From: an uncultured Methylococcaceae bacterium
Lineage (GTDB): Bacteria > Pseudomonadota > Gammaproteobacteria > Methylococcales > Methylomonadaceae
Direction: 5' to 3'
Length of the DNA stretch: 64,000 nucleotides
Assembly: GCA_913056195.1 (NCBI GenBank)
Contig: CAJXMF010000004.1
Location: forward strand, 1 to 64,000
Below, in pieces: positions 18,359-27,601 of the stretch (the first letter of the stretch is position 1; each line of letters opens with the position of its first letter). The position numbers and the translations under genes were made by a program. The notes beneath the pieces are model-generated. The model did no database searches, was not told where the DNA came from, and saw nothing but the letters and a program-made list of their open reading frames with translations.

Positions 18359-19489
18359 TTAAGGTGTATAAACATAAGGTAATTCTCTTTCAATCACCTC
18401 TTCAATGACAATATCAGGTTGATATTTATCTATATATTTAACAAGATTCTGATAACTTATCTTTCCAGGAATATAGGTCACGCTGTTAAATTTGCGGGAA
18501 AAATACGGCTGTAATGCCTTAAAGAACGAATCCCGGAAAACAATCAAGCGTATTTTTTGATTTTCACAAACTGTGGTATAGACAATGGCCGCTTCCTGAT
18601 CACTGTCCTCATTATGTTGTTTACAACTGTTTTTGAAAACCGGGTAAGGATTGTCTTCGACTATTTCCAGGCCTGCAAATCTTGCTAAGTCGCCTTCGTA
18701 GAATTTTAAATTTTCAAATTCATAATCAGATAATAAATAAGGTGATAACAATCCTGGAAACTTCTTTTCAATCTGTTTCATGATTTCAAATTGTGCAACA
18801 TTGGCTCCCATATAATTCCAATGAGTATCTGTTTTATAATATAGTTGATATTTATTTTTTAATCTATTTAATGCTGGACGAAGATCAATAACATTAACGT
18901 CTGTATGTTCATTAAGATAAGCCATCAACTGATCCATCGCAGAGTACGGATTCTTTTTTGAAATATAATCAGGCATTTTATTAAAGTATATAGTATGCTT
19001 ATTTGGCGCGACTATAAAAAAATATTCTATGCCTTTATTTTTTAACCAACGATTTAATTTTGAAATATTTTTAGCAAAAACCTCTAGCTCTTTTTCAGTA
19101 TACAAATTAATATGTATTGCATCACCTATGGGGTCGCCGTATCCTGTATATCCTGGCTTTATCCCGCCTAAAAACATCCAGCCAGATTTTCCTATTGTAA
19201 CATCATCAAAAGAAGCGATCTTATTTATTTTATTCTCAATCTTAAAATATAGCTTGGTTAAAAGTTCTCTAAAGCCAAAATGATCTGAATAATATTTATT
19301 GAACTCTTGAGTAAAATTAGAAATATCACTTGAAAATGAAGGAAATTTCGCCAAATTTCTTCTTTCAATTGATGAGGTAATTTTATCTTCTTCTATCAGC
19401 CATGTTAAAAATGGTATATAGATTATAGAAAGAAATATAACTATATTTATGATATTTTTTACTCTATATATATTCAGAAAACGGTTCAT
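18359..19489 (-). CDS. AlgX/AlgJ-like SGNH glycan O-acetyltransferase
   Basis: A 376-residue protein with one N-terminal membrane anchor (IINIVIFLSIIYIPFLTWLI, about 13-32) and a periplasmic SGNH-like domain of the AlgX/AlgJ type. YYKTDTHWNYMGA holds the DxHW acid/base pair, and LIVFRDSFFKALQ holds the nucleophile serine in a variant 'RDSF' context where GDSF is usual. It should transfer acetyl groups, delivered by the adjacent MBOAT protein, to a glycan in the periplasm. It starts directly after the MBOAT stop. No alginate biosynthesis genes are here, so the target is probably the surface glycan made by this locus. Confidence 0.83.
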   Translation of the reverse strand: MNRFLNIYRVKNIINIVIFLSIIYIPFLTWLIEEDKITSSIERRNLAKFPSFSSDISNFTQEFNKYYSDHFGFRELLTKLYFKIENKINKIASFDDVTIGKSGWMFLGGIKPGYTGYGDPIGDAIHINLYTEKELEVFAKNISKLNRWLKNKGIEYFFIVAPNKHTIYFNKMPDYISKKNPYSAMDQLMAYLNEHTDVNVIDLRPALNRLKNKYQLYYKTDTHWNYMGANVAQFEIMKQIEKKFPGLLSPYLLSDYEFENLKFYEGDLARFAGLEIVEDNPYPVFKNSCKQHNEDSDQEAAIVYTTVCENQKIRLIVFRDSFFKALQPYFSRKFNSVTYIPGKISYQNLVKYIDKYQPDIVIEEVIERELPYVYTP

Positions 19490-20926
19490 TTAAAATCTAA
19501 AATATATAAATGGATTATAGGTCGATGAGGAGACTTTAACTATACTCAGAACCATTAGGATTACTGGCACAAAAACTTGAAAAGCACTGACTAGAAAAAC
19601 GCCATTATTTTTCCTCTGAAATTCAAACAACTTCTGATGAATCAGTCTATATAATGGCATAGACAAAATACCCCCAACTAAAAAAACAATAATTGTCTCA
19701 TTATTTATAAGTCGTTCGATTTGAAACCTTGTTAAACTCATATTATCTATATCTAACATAGCCCCCATATAATTTATCGCATAATCTATATCTTCAGATC
19801 TAAATAGTACCCATGAGAATAAAATAACGCTAATAAGGTAACAGTGCTGTATAGGTTTCCATAGTCTTTCCAGAATTTTATTAAATCCTGCGTGTTCACA
19901 AGTGATAAAAAACCCATGGAATAAACCCCACAGCAGGAAGTTCCAACTTGCTCCATGCCAAATTCCCGTCAACATAAATACAATAAAGAGGTTAATATAT
20001 ACACGCCAGGTAGGGACGCGATTACCCCCTAATGCAATATACACATAATCTCTGAACCATGTCGATAACGATATATGCCATCTTTTCCAAAATTCTCTTA
20101 ACGATCTTGAAATATAAGGGTAATTAAAATTTTCCAGAAAACGAAAGCCAAACATCCGACCTAAGCCGATTGCCATATCAGAATAACCAGAAAAGTCAAA
20201 ATAAATTTGCAACGCATATGCAAACACACCGATCCAGGCGATAGAAAAAGTTAATTCATCACTTGATAATGAAAATACACTATCAGCGAGACTTCCTAAT
20301 GGATTAGCAATAAGTATCTTTTTTGATAACCCATATATAAAACGTGTTACGCCACTGGAAAATACATCTATAGAATGCAATCGATCTTTAATCTGTGCCG
20401 CTATATCATGGTAGCGAACAATAGGACCCGCAATGAGTTGGGGAAAAAGTGAAATATAGAGCCCAAGACTCAATATATTTTTTTGTGCAGGAACCTCTTT
20501 TCGATAGACATCAACAATATATGAAATGGCCTGAAAGGTAAAAAATGATATCCCTAAAGGAAGATGTATGCTTTCCTGTTGATTATGACTTATTTTAACA
20601 TCAGTGAACAACGAATCTATATTATCCAGTATAAAATTATAGTATTTAAAATAGACCAGAATACCTATGTTTAATATCAGAGATAATAACAAATACAACG
20701 TAGAAATAAATTTATTTTCTTGATATTTAAAAATTAATAAACCAGAAACATAGTTTAAACCTATAGAAACAAGCATTACACTGACATAGCCGGCTTCTCC
20801 CCAAGCATAAAACAACAGGCTTATAATCAATAAGACGATATTTTTTAATGTAGCAGGCGCTACATAATACAATAATAACGCTACCGGTAAAAAACAAAAT
20901 AAGAATATAGGGGAGCTAAAAACCAC
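19490..20926 (-). CDS. MBOAT O-acyltransferase (AlgI/PatA-like)
   Basis: A 478-residue, multi-helix membrane protein of the MBOAT family. Key motifs are LPLGISFFTFQAISYIVDVYR (122-142), FWKRWHISLSTWFRDYVY (279-296) and the active-site histidine in GIWHG (H324), with FRF at the C-terminus. It passes acetyl (or another short acyl) groups across the inner membrane for the AlgX/J-like protein encoded next. It is the first gene after a 174-base A/T-rich spacer holding a perfect palindrome, and so may begin its own transcription unit. Confidence 0.9.
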   Translation of the reverse strand: MVFSSPIFLFCFLPVALLLYYVAPATLKNIVLLIISLLFYAWGEAGYVSVMLVSIGLNYVSGLLIFKYQENKFISTLYLLLSLILNIGILVYFKYYNFILDNIDSLFTDVKISHNQQESIHLPLGISFFTFQAISYIVDVYRKEVPAQKNILSLGLYISLFPQLIAGPIVRYHDIAAQIKDRLHSIDVFSSGVTRFIYGLSKKILIANPLGSLADSVFSLSSDELTFSIAWIGVFAYALQIYFDFSGYSDMAIGLGRMFGFRFLENFNYPYISRSLREFWKRWHISLSTWFRDYVYIALGGNRVPTWRVYINLFIVFMLTGIWHGASWNFLLWGLFHGFFITCEHAGFNKILERLWKPIQHCYLISVILFSWVLFRSEDIDYAINYMGAMLDIDNMSLTRFQIERLINNETIIVFLVGGILSMPLYRLIHQKLFEFQRKNNGVFLVSAFQVFVPVILMVLSIVKVSSSTYNPFIYFRF

Positions 20927-20997
20927 AATAAAAAATTTTGACGACTACTTTAATAAATTATTACGTTTCAGAGTTGAATCCGCGATACATTTTAAAA

Positions 20998-21021
20998 TAA
21001 TGTTTTACGTAAAACATTATC
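20998..21021. promoter_or_regulatory. 24-base perfect palindrome, possible operator
   Basis: The half-site ATAATGTTTTAC is followed immediately by its exact reverse complement, a perfect 24-base palindrome with no loop. It lies in the A/T-rich spacer, 72 bases upstream of the MBOAT start on the minus strand and 79 bases after the stop of the GT9 gene. Zero spacing argues for a dimeric DNA-binding site rather than a classical terminator, and no run of T follows. Function is inference. Confidence 0.45.
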
Positions 21022-21100
21022 ATCCCCGATTTTATAAAAAAATATTATTATAAAATCATTAATAAATTCTTTTTGAAATAATTTTACTTTTTCCCATATT

Positions 21101-22213
21101 TTATTTAGCACTATACACCTTCCTTACACAGGTCAATTCATTTACCAGAATTTTACTCACGGCGTTTTTAATGTCGCTTGCAGGCAGTTCATCCAAACAT
21201 CGACTATGACTTCCCCGATGTCTGTCGCAACCTTCAAGATAACAAGGAACACAATCACCCTGCCCTTGAATTAAATAAATATTGTTCACCTGTTGATTGC
21301 CTGTTCTTGCAAAAGGATTTTTATCACTGGCATAACCCAAAGGCCATGGCGCCCATTTCACTGGATTTGTCGGTCCGAAAATAGCAATCGTAGGAGTGCC
21401 TGTTGCGCTAGCCAGATGTGTCACACCGGTATCTGGCCCAATAAACAGTAAAGCGTTGCTGATGAGTTCAGTTAATTGACTTAAACTTGTTTTGCCTGCC
21501 AGGTTGACTACCTGATCAGGTAGTTTTTGATGAAAACTATTAATATATTCGACTTCATCTTTAGCGGGGCTGCCTGTCAAAACAATATTAACCCCCTGTT
21601 CAAGCAAAAAATCTGCAATGCTTAACCAGCCTTTTAAGTGCCAGCGTTTATATTTCCATAAAGGATACAGATGTAATATGGCATATTTTTTAAAAGGTAG
21701 AGACTTTGCTATTGTTTTTTCCGGAGTGGTTAATGCATAGTGTTTAGGTTGTTCAATGACATCCATAAGCCGGAGAAATTGAATAACAGTATGCGTATTC
21801 ACGTCATCAAATTCAGTCCAACCTTGCAGAAAATAGCGTTTCCACCAGGCTTTAGTTTGCCGATCAGGAACCAGTCCGATTCGCTGAGCTGAGGCAAATA
21901 ATGCATAAATAAGTGGCCGGTCACCCGCCTGTGTCACAACAGCCAGGCTATAGCGCCTGAAGATATGACGAACGATATTAATATATTCAACGGCATTAGG
22001 TTTTAGCGGAACCGTAATGATCTGCGCAATATCGGGATTCCCTTCTAAAATCGCTGCCGTTCTTTCATAAACCATCACATCGATCTGTGCATCAGGATAA
22101 GCTTGTTGTAAGGATCGAATCAACGGCGTAGTCAGTAAAACATCGCCAATATGGCGCATACTAATGACTAAGATGCGTTCAGGCGGCTTAGATAGTGGAA
22201 AGTGTTTATCCAT
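21101..22213 (-). CDS. GT9 heptosyltransferase (WaaQ-like)
   Basis: A 370-residue GT9 enzyme. RILVISMRHIGDVLLTTPLIRSL at the N-terminus and GPDTGVTHLASATGTPTIAIFGPT toward the C-terminus are the ADP-heptose transferase signatures. The RHIGDVLLTTP form is that of WaaQ/RfaQ (heptosyltransferase III) enzymes. The C-terminal cysteines (CVPCYLEGCDRHRGSHSRC) may bind a metal. It overlaps waaC by 8 bases. It would add a branching heptose or related sugar to the inner core. A role on another glycan cannot be excluded. Confidence 0.8.
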   Translation of the reverse strand: MDKHFPLSKPPERILVISMRHIGDVLLTTPLIRSLQQAYPDAQIDVMVYERTAAILEGNPDIAQIITVPLKPNAVEYINIVRHIFRRYSLAVVTQAGDRPLIYALFASAQRIGLVPDRQTKAWWKRYFLQGWTEFDDVNTHTVIQFLRLMDVIEQPKHYALTTPEKTIAKSLPFKKYAILHLYPLWKYKRWHLKGWLSIADFLLEQGVNIVLTGSPAKDEVEYINSFHQKLPDQVVNLAGKTSLSQLTELISNALLFIGPDTGVTHLASATGTPTIAIFGPTNPVKWAPWPLGYASDKNPFARTGNQQVNNIYLIQGQGDCVPCYLEGCDRHRGSHSRCLDELPASDIKNAVSKILVNELTCVRKVYSAK

Positions 22214-23192
22214 GGGTGATCAGTTGCTGGGCCATTTCAACGATAACAGTTGCTTCAATCGTCATTATTGAGAAGTCATTTTTATCCAAGGCATAATGGT
22301 CAACCTTTGAAGGTGACTTGATGGCTTTGTTGATCGCAGTTTGATAAATGCGGTTGACCGGTGTCGGGCCAAACAAGGTAATCGATGGACGATTCAGCCC
22401 CCAGGCCATATGGGTTGGGCCGGTATCATTGCCGATCAGTAAATTACAGCAATCAATAAGCTTTTTTAAATCATTCAAATCCAGTTTGGGTAATACCTGA
22501 ATGTAGCTTGACTGCTGCGCCATCCATTCGGCTTTTTCCTGCTCCTGTGCATTCCCCCAGGCAACCCAGCAGGTTTGCTGCAAGCCATTGGCCAGTTGAA
22601 CGAATTTTTCTTTCGGATAACAGCGGCTTTCCCAGGTGGAACCGATAATAAAAACCACATAAGGCGCCTCTGGCGGCTGAAAATGGCTTTTATAAAACAG
22701 GAAAGGCTGTTTTTCTACAATCGCCTGGTGACTGACAGAAATGCCCAAAGGCTGACAACATACCGCCACATTACGATCAATCGTATTCTCATGATAGGCG
22801 ATATGGATTTTGTCATCATAAAACCACGAAGCGAGCGACTCCCGAATCGAATGCTTATCAAAGCCGACTACCTTTTTTGCCTTAAGCAATCGTGCAACCA
22901 GTGCTGATTTTATCAGCCCCTGCGCATCAATGGCGACATCATAGTCACCAAGCTGCCGTATTTTTTTGAATTCCGCCCACAACCGCGTCAGTGATTTTTG
23001 TTGTTTAATGGCCTTTAAATGAACGCTATGAATCTGATGAATATGGGGATTATGCGCTAGAACCGATTTAAACCGATCTTCTACGATCCAATCAATTTCT
23101 GCATCGGGATAGTGTTTTTTTATAAACTGCAAGGCCACCATGGCATGAACAATATCCCCCAGCGCAGAAAGTTTAACAATAGCAATCTTCAT
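22206..23192 (-). CDS. waaC: LPS heptosyltransferase I
   Basis: About 328 residues with the start at the ATG at 23192 (MKIAIVKLSALGDIVHAM). The frame is open to a TTG five codons earlier, but the ATG matches the family N-terminus. The signature NLLIGNDTGPTHMAWGLNRPSITLFGPT is present. WaaC adds the first heptose to Kdo of the LPS core. It lies right behind ilvE and overlaps the next GT9 gene. Together with waaF at 11 kb it brackets the glycan locus. Confidence 0.9.
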   Translation of the reverse strand: MKIAIVKLSALGDIVHAMVALQFIKKHYPDAEIDWIVEDRFKSVLAHNPHIHQIHSVHLKAIKQQKSLTRLWAEFKKIRQLGDYDVAIDAQGLIKSALVARLLKAKKVVGFDKHSIRESLASWFYDDKIHIAYHENTIDRNVAVCCQPLGISVSHQAIVEKQPFLFYKSHFQPPEAPYVVFIIGSTWESRCYPKEKFVQLANGLQQTCWVAWGNAQEQEKAEWMAQQSSYIQVLPKLDLNDLKKLIDCCNLLIGNDTGPTHMAWGLNRPSITLFGPTPVNRIYQTAINKAIKSPSKVDHYALDKNDFSIMTIEATVIVEMAQQLITHG

Positions 23193-23207
23193 CAGATACG
23201 CTATCAA

Positions 23208-24134
23208 TCAAACGTAGCTCAACCATTCCTGATGTTCGTCTCGACGACCATGCACATAATCAAAATACAGCGTTTGCAGTGTTTCAGTCACAGGTCCCCG
23301 CGCGCCATTTCCAATGACTCGATCATCATATTCCCGAATCGGTGTTACTTCTGCGGCAGAGCCTGTAAAAAAGGCTTCATCGGCGACATACACTTCATCG
23401 CGCGAGATACGCTTCTCGATCACTTCCAGCCCTTGTTCACGAGCAATCGTCATAATGCTCTCACGGGTAATGCCTTCCAATGCTGACGAGGTTTCCGGCG
23501 TATATAACGTACCATTACGGACGATAAACAAGTTCTCGCCACTGCCTTCAGCAACAAAACCTTCGTGATCCAGCAACAAGGCTTCATCATAGCCGGATGA
23601 AATGGCTTCCTGCAAAGCCAGAATGGAATTAATGTAATTACCATTGGCTTTGGCTTTGCACATGGTGCTGTTGACATGATTTCGGGTATAGGACGAGGTA
23701 CGGATTCGAATGCCTTTTTCCATGCTCTCATCCCCCAAATAAGCGCCCCACTCCCAAGCGGCAACCATAACATGAACCTTCAGGTTATCGGCTCTTAACC
23801 CCATCCCCTCCGAACCATAAAAGCACATGCTGCGAATATAGGCGCTGTCCAGATTGTTTTTAGCTACCGCATCACAATGCGCCTGATTGACTTCATCCTT
23901 GGAAAAAGGAATGCCCATATTCAGAATATGAGCAGAACGATACAGCCGGTCGGTATGTTCCGCCAGTTTGAAGATAGCCGTCCCCTTTTCGGCATGATAG
24001 GCTCTAAGCCCTTCAAACACACCTGCACCGTAATGCAAAGTATGTGTCAATACATGGACTTTGGCCTCGCGCCATTCCACCCATTCACCGTCCAGCCAGA
24101 TCAGGCCATCTCTGTCATCCATTGTCATTGTCAT
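23208..24134 (-). CDS. ilvE: Branched-chain amino acid aminotransferase
   Basis: A 308-residue class IV PLP aminotransferase that makes Val, Leu and Ile from their keto acids with glutamate. The N-terminal LIWLDGEWVEWREAKVHVLTHTLHYGAGVFEG and the PLP lysine K162 in KAKANGNYINS are typical, as is EGSGENLFIV. GITRESIMTIA and FFTGSAAEVTPI follow in the expected order. The length equals the E. coli enzyme. It is 15 bases upstream of waaC, so LPS core genes may be co-transcribed with it. Confidence 0.96.
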   Translation of the reverse strand: MTMTMDDRDGLIWLDGEWVEWREAKVHVLTHTLHYGAGVFEGLRAYHAEKGTAIFKLAEHTDRLYRSAHILNMGIPFSKDEVNQAHCDAVAKNNLDSAYIRSMCFYGSEGMGLRADNLKVHVMVAAWEWGAYLGDESMEKGIRIRTSSYTRNHVNSTMCKAKANGNYINSILALQEAISSGYDEALLLDHEGFVAEGSGENLFIVRNGTLYTPETSSALEGITRESIMTIAREQGLEVIEKRISRDEVYVADEAFFTGSAAEVTPIREYDDRVIGNGARGPVTETLQTLYFDYVHGRRDEHQEWLSYV

Positions 24135-24159
24135 AATCTTATCTTTTTAAACATGCTCG

Positions 24160-27024
24160 TCATGAAAAAATCTTGTCCCACAGCGCGGCAACCTGTGTCA
24201 CTTGTTCGCCGAAACGCGCCACGGGCACAATCGGCTTCTGGCCTTGCAGAACCCGACGATGCCCTTCACCGCGAAAACAACAATACGCTGTTTTCAGCAC
24301 CTGTGCCTCCTCTACACTCAAAAACCCCTGCTCGGCCAAGGCCGCCAGCAGACGCACATTATCGGTCCATTTCAATAATGCCGGATTTTCTGCGGCAAAC
24401 GCCAAGACTCCGAATTGTACTATAAACTCGATATCGGCAATACCGCCTTTACTATGTTTTAAATGAAAAACATCCTTTTCCTTAGGTGCAAGATTGGCGC
24501 GCATTTTCTCGCGCATGTCACGGACATCGACTTTAAGCTGTGCGATGTCGCGCGGCTGCGACAGAATATCCGCCCGAATCCGCTCAAACTGCTGCTGTAA
24601 AACGGCATCACCACAGATAAAACGCCCCCGCACCAAGGCCTGAAATTCCCAGGTCCACGCGTCATTTTCAAAATAGTGGCGATAACGTTCGACTTTTGTG
24701 ACCAATAAGCCCGAATCGCCACTCGGCCGTAAACGCAAATCGGTTTCATACAAGACGCCCGACAACATGCGTGCATCAAGAATATGACGAATTTTTTGCC
24801 CCAGACGCATATAAAACTGCGTGGCTGTCACCGGTTTCTTACCACAAGTCTGCGCCATGTCATCGCTACAGTTATAAATAAACACTAGATCCAAATCTGA
24901 ACCATAGCCTAGCTCGAACCCGCCCAGCTTACCCATTCCGATGACGGCAAACCCTTCGCCGACTTTTACGCCCGTCGGCAAGCCGTGTTTTTGTTGCAAT
25001 AGGTGCCAGGCCTTATCAACGACCGCATCCAGAACCACCTCAGCAATCCAGGTCAAATAATCGCTGACCACCATCAACGGAATCACACCGCTGATATCAG
25101 CCGCCGCCACGCGCAGACTGTTTTGATGCTTAAAATGACGCAAACAGATCATAAACTGCTCTTCATCATCAAGCGGTATGTGTTGCAACTGCAGTGCCAG
25201 CATTTTCTGCAATGCGGGTTTATTCAAGGGTTCATACAAGGCGCGTGGATCGAGCAATTCATCCAGTAACGAAGGGTACTGACCAAGATAGCCAGTAATC
25301 CAGCTACTGGCGGCAACCAGTTTAATCAACTGCCGCAAGGCTTCCGGGTTTTCCTGTAACAACGCAAAATAAACATTACGCCCGGCAATCTGCTCAAATA
25401 ATTGCAGCACACGTTGCAAGGCGATTGAATTATTCTCCGCTTTTGCGGCTAACGCAATGACCTCAGGCATTAACTTGTCCAGCACCGTTTTCGCTTTAGC
25501 CGATAGCCGGTTGATAGTGGCACTGCTCCTGAAATTCCGGAGCCTTTTCAGTACCTCCACAGCATCTGAAAAACCTGCCTGAGACAGCTTTTCAACCGCC
25601 TGTCCATCCTCATCAATCAACGACCAAACGGTGTCAGCCTCTTCAGCCGCTTCGTTATTTTGTGAAAAGGAAAAAACCTGATCAAAAATCGCCTGTACAT
25701 CGTGTCGAACTGCATCTAACTGTTGCTTAAACGCATCCCAATCCTCAAAACCCAATGAGAAGGCCAGAATGGTTTGTTGCTCGGCGCTTTTCGGCAAATC
25801 ATGCGTTTGCCTGTCTTGATATTCCTGAATATGATTTTCTACCCGACGCAAAAACCGGTAAGCCGACAGCAACGTGTCTGTTTCCGATGGCGTCATCATC
25901 TCCAACTCGGACAACAGTGGCAGGACTTTTTGAATTTCGCGTTGCTGTAATTTCGGCTCTTGTCCACCCCGAATCAGCTGAAACGCCTGACCAATAAACT
26001 CGATTTCACGAATACCACCTGGACCCAGTTTGACGTTATCCATCCGGTCTTTGCGGCGTAATTCCCGGTTTATTTGAGTCTTCAGTGCGCGCAGCTCTTC
26101 AAACGCACCATAGTCCAGATAACGCCGATATACAAACGGCCGAATCATTTCAAATAACGTCTCACCACTGACCGTATCGCCTGCAACCTGTCGGGCTTTG
26201 ATCATGGCGTAGCGTTCCCATTCGCGCGCCTGCGTCACATAATAATTTTCCATGCCGGCAAAACTCATGACCAAAGGCCCGCTGTCACCAAATGGCCGGA
26301 GCCGGGTATCGGTTCTGAAGACAAATCCCTCCGCCGTCACCTCATCCAACATTTTGACCAGAGACCGCGCCAAGCGGGTAAAAAATTCGCCATACGTTGT
26401 TTCTTTGCGATCATTCAGCACACCGTCTTCTTCAAAGGCAAAGATAAGATCGATATCCGATGAATAGTTGAGTTCCCAGGCACCCAGTTTACCCATGCCC
26501 AATACCACCAGGTTAATCGCGCGACCATTATCTAATGTCGGCGTCCCGCGTCTGACACAGGCTTTCTGATACAGCACATCCAGCGTTTTCTGAATACAGA
26601 CTTCAGCCAATGCGGTTAAATCTTTCAGGGTTTCATCCAAATCTGACCAACCGGCCAGATCACGCCAGGCGATACGAATCATTTCACGGTAACGAAACAC
26701 TCGCAATCGTGTCATCAAATCGTTTTCATCGATCTCGGCATCAATCGCCAGTGCCGAAAAATACTGTCCACGTCGATCACCTGAAAACAAATCACCGCTT
26801 TCAACCAGATCAACTAACACCATCGGCTTTTTTAAACTATACAGGCGAATAAACTCACTGCCATAAAAAACCCGGGCGACAGAATCTAAAAATTCAGGAT
26901 GTTGCGGCACAGCCAGATTCTGCTGCTGTAAAGAGGCCTGCCAATCGGCTAATGCCTGGGATATTGTGTCACGCCCGAGAGGCGGTAATTGCTCAATATT
27001 AAGTTTATCCAGCATCATGCTCAC
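24160..27024 (-). CDS. glnE: Bifunctional glutamine synthetase adenylyltransferase/deadenylase
   Basis: A 954-residue enzyme that attaches and removes AMP on glutamine synthetase under PII control. There are two nucleotidyltransferase domains: the first with LGMGKLGAWELNYSSDIDLIF (about 175-195, deadenylase), the second with IGMGKLGGFELGYGSDLDLVF (about 700, adenylase). Each carries the DxD metal pair. Between them are the PII-response helices. The length is normal. It sits five bases from the end of a DUF3465 gene and 25 bases before ilvE on the minus strand. Confidence 0.97.
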   Translation of the reverse strand: MSMMLDKLNIEQLPPLGRDTISQALADWQASLQQQNLAVPQHPEFLDSVARVFYGSEFIRLYSLKKPMVLVDLVESGDLFSGDRRGQYFSALAIDAEIDENDLMTRLRVFRYREMIRIAWRDLAGWSDLDETLKDLTALAEVCIQKTLDVLYQKACVRRGTPTLDNGRAINLVVLGMGKLGAWELNYSSDIDLIFAFEEDGVLNDRKETTYGEFFTRLARSLVKMLDEVTAEGFVFRTDTRLRPFGDSGPLVMSFAGMENYYVTQAREWERYAMIKARQVAGDTVSGETLFEMIRPFVYRRYLDYGAFEELRALKTQINRELRRKDRMDNVKLGPGGIREIEFIGQAFQLIRGGQEPKLQQREIQKVLPLLSELEMMTPSETDTLLSAYRFLRRVENHIQEYQDRQTHDLPKSAEQQTILAFSLGFEDWDAFKQQLDAVRHDVQAIFDQVFSFSQNNEAAEEADTVWSLIDEDGQAVEKLSQAGFSDAVEVLKRLRNFRSSATINRLSAKAKTVLDKLMPEVIALAAKAENNSIALQRVLQLFEQIAGRNVYFALLQENPEALRQLIKLVAASSWITGYLGQYPSLLDELLDPRALYEPLNKPALQKMLALQLQHIPLDDEEQFMICLRHFKHQNSLRVAAADISGVIPLMVVSDYLTWIAEVVLDAVVDKAWHLLQQKHGLPTGVKVGEGFAVIGMGKLGGFELGYGSDLDLVFIYNCSDDMAQTCGKKPVTATQFYMRLGQKIRHILDARMLSGVLYETDLRLRPSGDSGLLVTKVERYRHYFENDAWTWEFQALVRGRFICGDAVLQQQFERIRADILSQPRDIAQLKVDVRDMREKMRANLAPKEKDVFHLKHSKGGIADIEFIVQFGVLAFAAENPALLKWTDNVRLLAALAEQGFLSVEEAQVLKTAYCCFRGEGHRRVLQGQKPIVPVARFGEQVTQVAALWDKIFS

Positions 27025-27028
27025 CCTG

Positions 27029-27514
27029 TTATTGATATAACTGCCCGTTGAACCTCAACCAACCATCGGCATGCTGAGCCGCCGGGTCATCATGCGTCCA
27101 GTGAATCACACCTCCGCGTGGGTTCCATTCATACTCGCCAAAAAACTCAACCGTATCACCTGTTTTTAAACCGTCCAGTTTTGGCGCCAGATCAATATTA
27201 TGCGCGACCAGAACAGTGATGCCGGAAGGCAGTTGCAGAATAAAGCGTTGATGGCGGGAACCCTTCAAATCATCAGCTAACATTTTGATTACTCGACCGG
27301 AACCTTCAACCTGAACATCGCTCCGCTGCTGCAAGAAAAGCGTTTTAATAGAATGGCTTGCAGCAATTTCGTGCCGCTGTTCCTGATCGACAATGTTTGC
27401 CGGAAGCGGTCGACTGGCGGAAGCGCGGCCTGCCATTGGATCGACACGGAAATAGTCCGCACCATAGACAATGGCTAAAGCCATCAACAATAAAACGATT
27501 TTTTTCATAAGCAA
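27029..27514 (-). CDS. DUF3465 exported protein
   Basis: A 161-residue protein of the DUF3465 family, function unknown. An N-terminal signal peptide or anchor (KKIVLLLMALAIVYGADYF) is followed by a small beta-rich domain with QRFILQLPSGITVLVAHNIDL and GDTVEFFGEYEWNPRGGVIHWTHDD. The latter stretch looks like an OB-type or cell-wall-bound module. Only the tight spacing to glnE (5 bases) links it to anything, and this probably reflects co-transcription only. Confidence 0.8.
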   Translation of the reverse strand: MLMKKIVLLLMALAIVYGADYFRVDPMAGRASASRPLPANIVDQEQRHEIAASHSIKTLFLQQRSDVQVEGSGRVIKMLADDLKGSRHQRFILQLPSGITVLVAHNIDLAPKLDGLKTGDTVEFFGEYEWNPRGGVIHWTHDDPAAQHADGWLRFNGQLYQ

Positions 27515-27601
27515 AGCTCCAGCCTGCTTGTTATTGCTTTTGTGTCCTCACTCACCGGAATGCTACGCCTTCAGGGTATGAAGAACATACTGGCGGGAGG
27601 T

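Noticed and set aside
10952..23192. Mobile element carrying the glycan genes
   Set aside because: No transposase, integrase, direct repeats or tRNA boundary seen; only composition suggests transfer.
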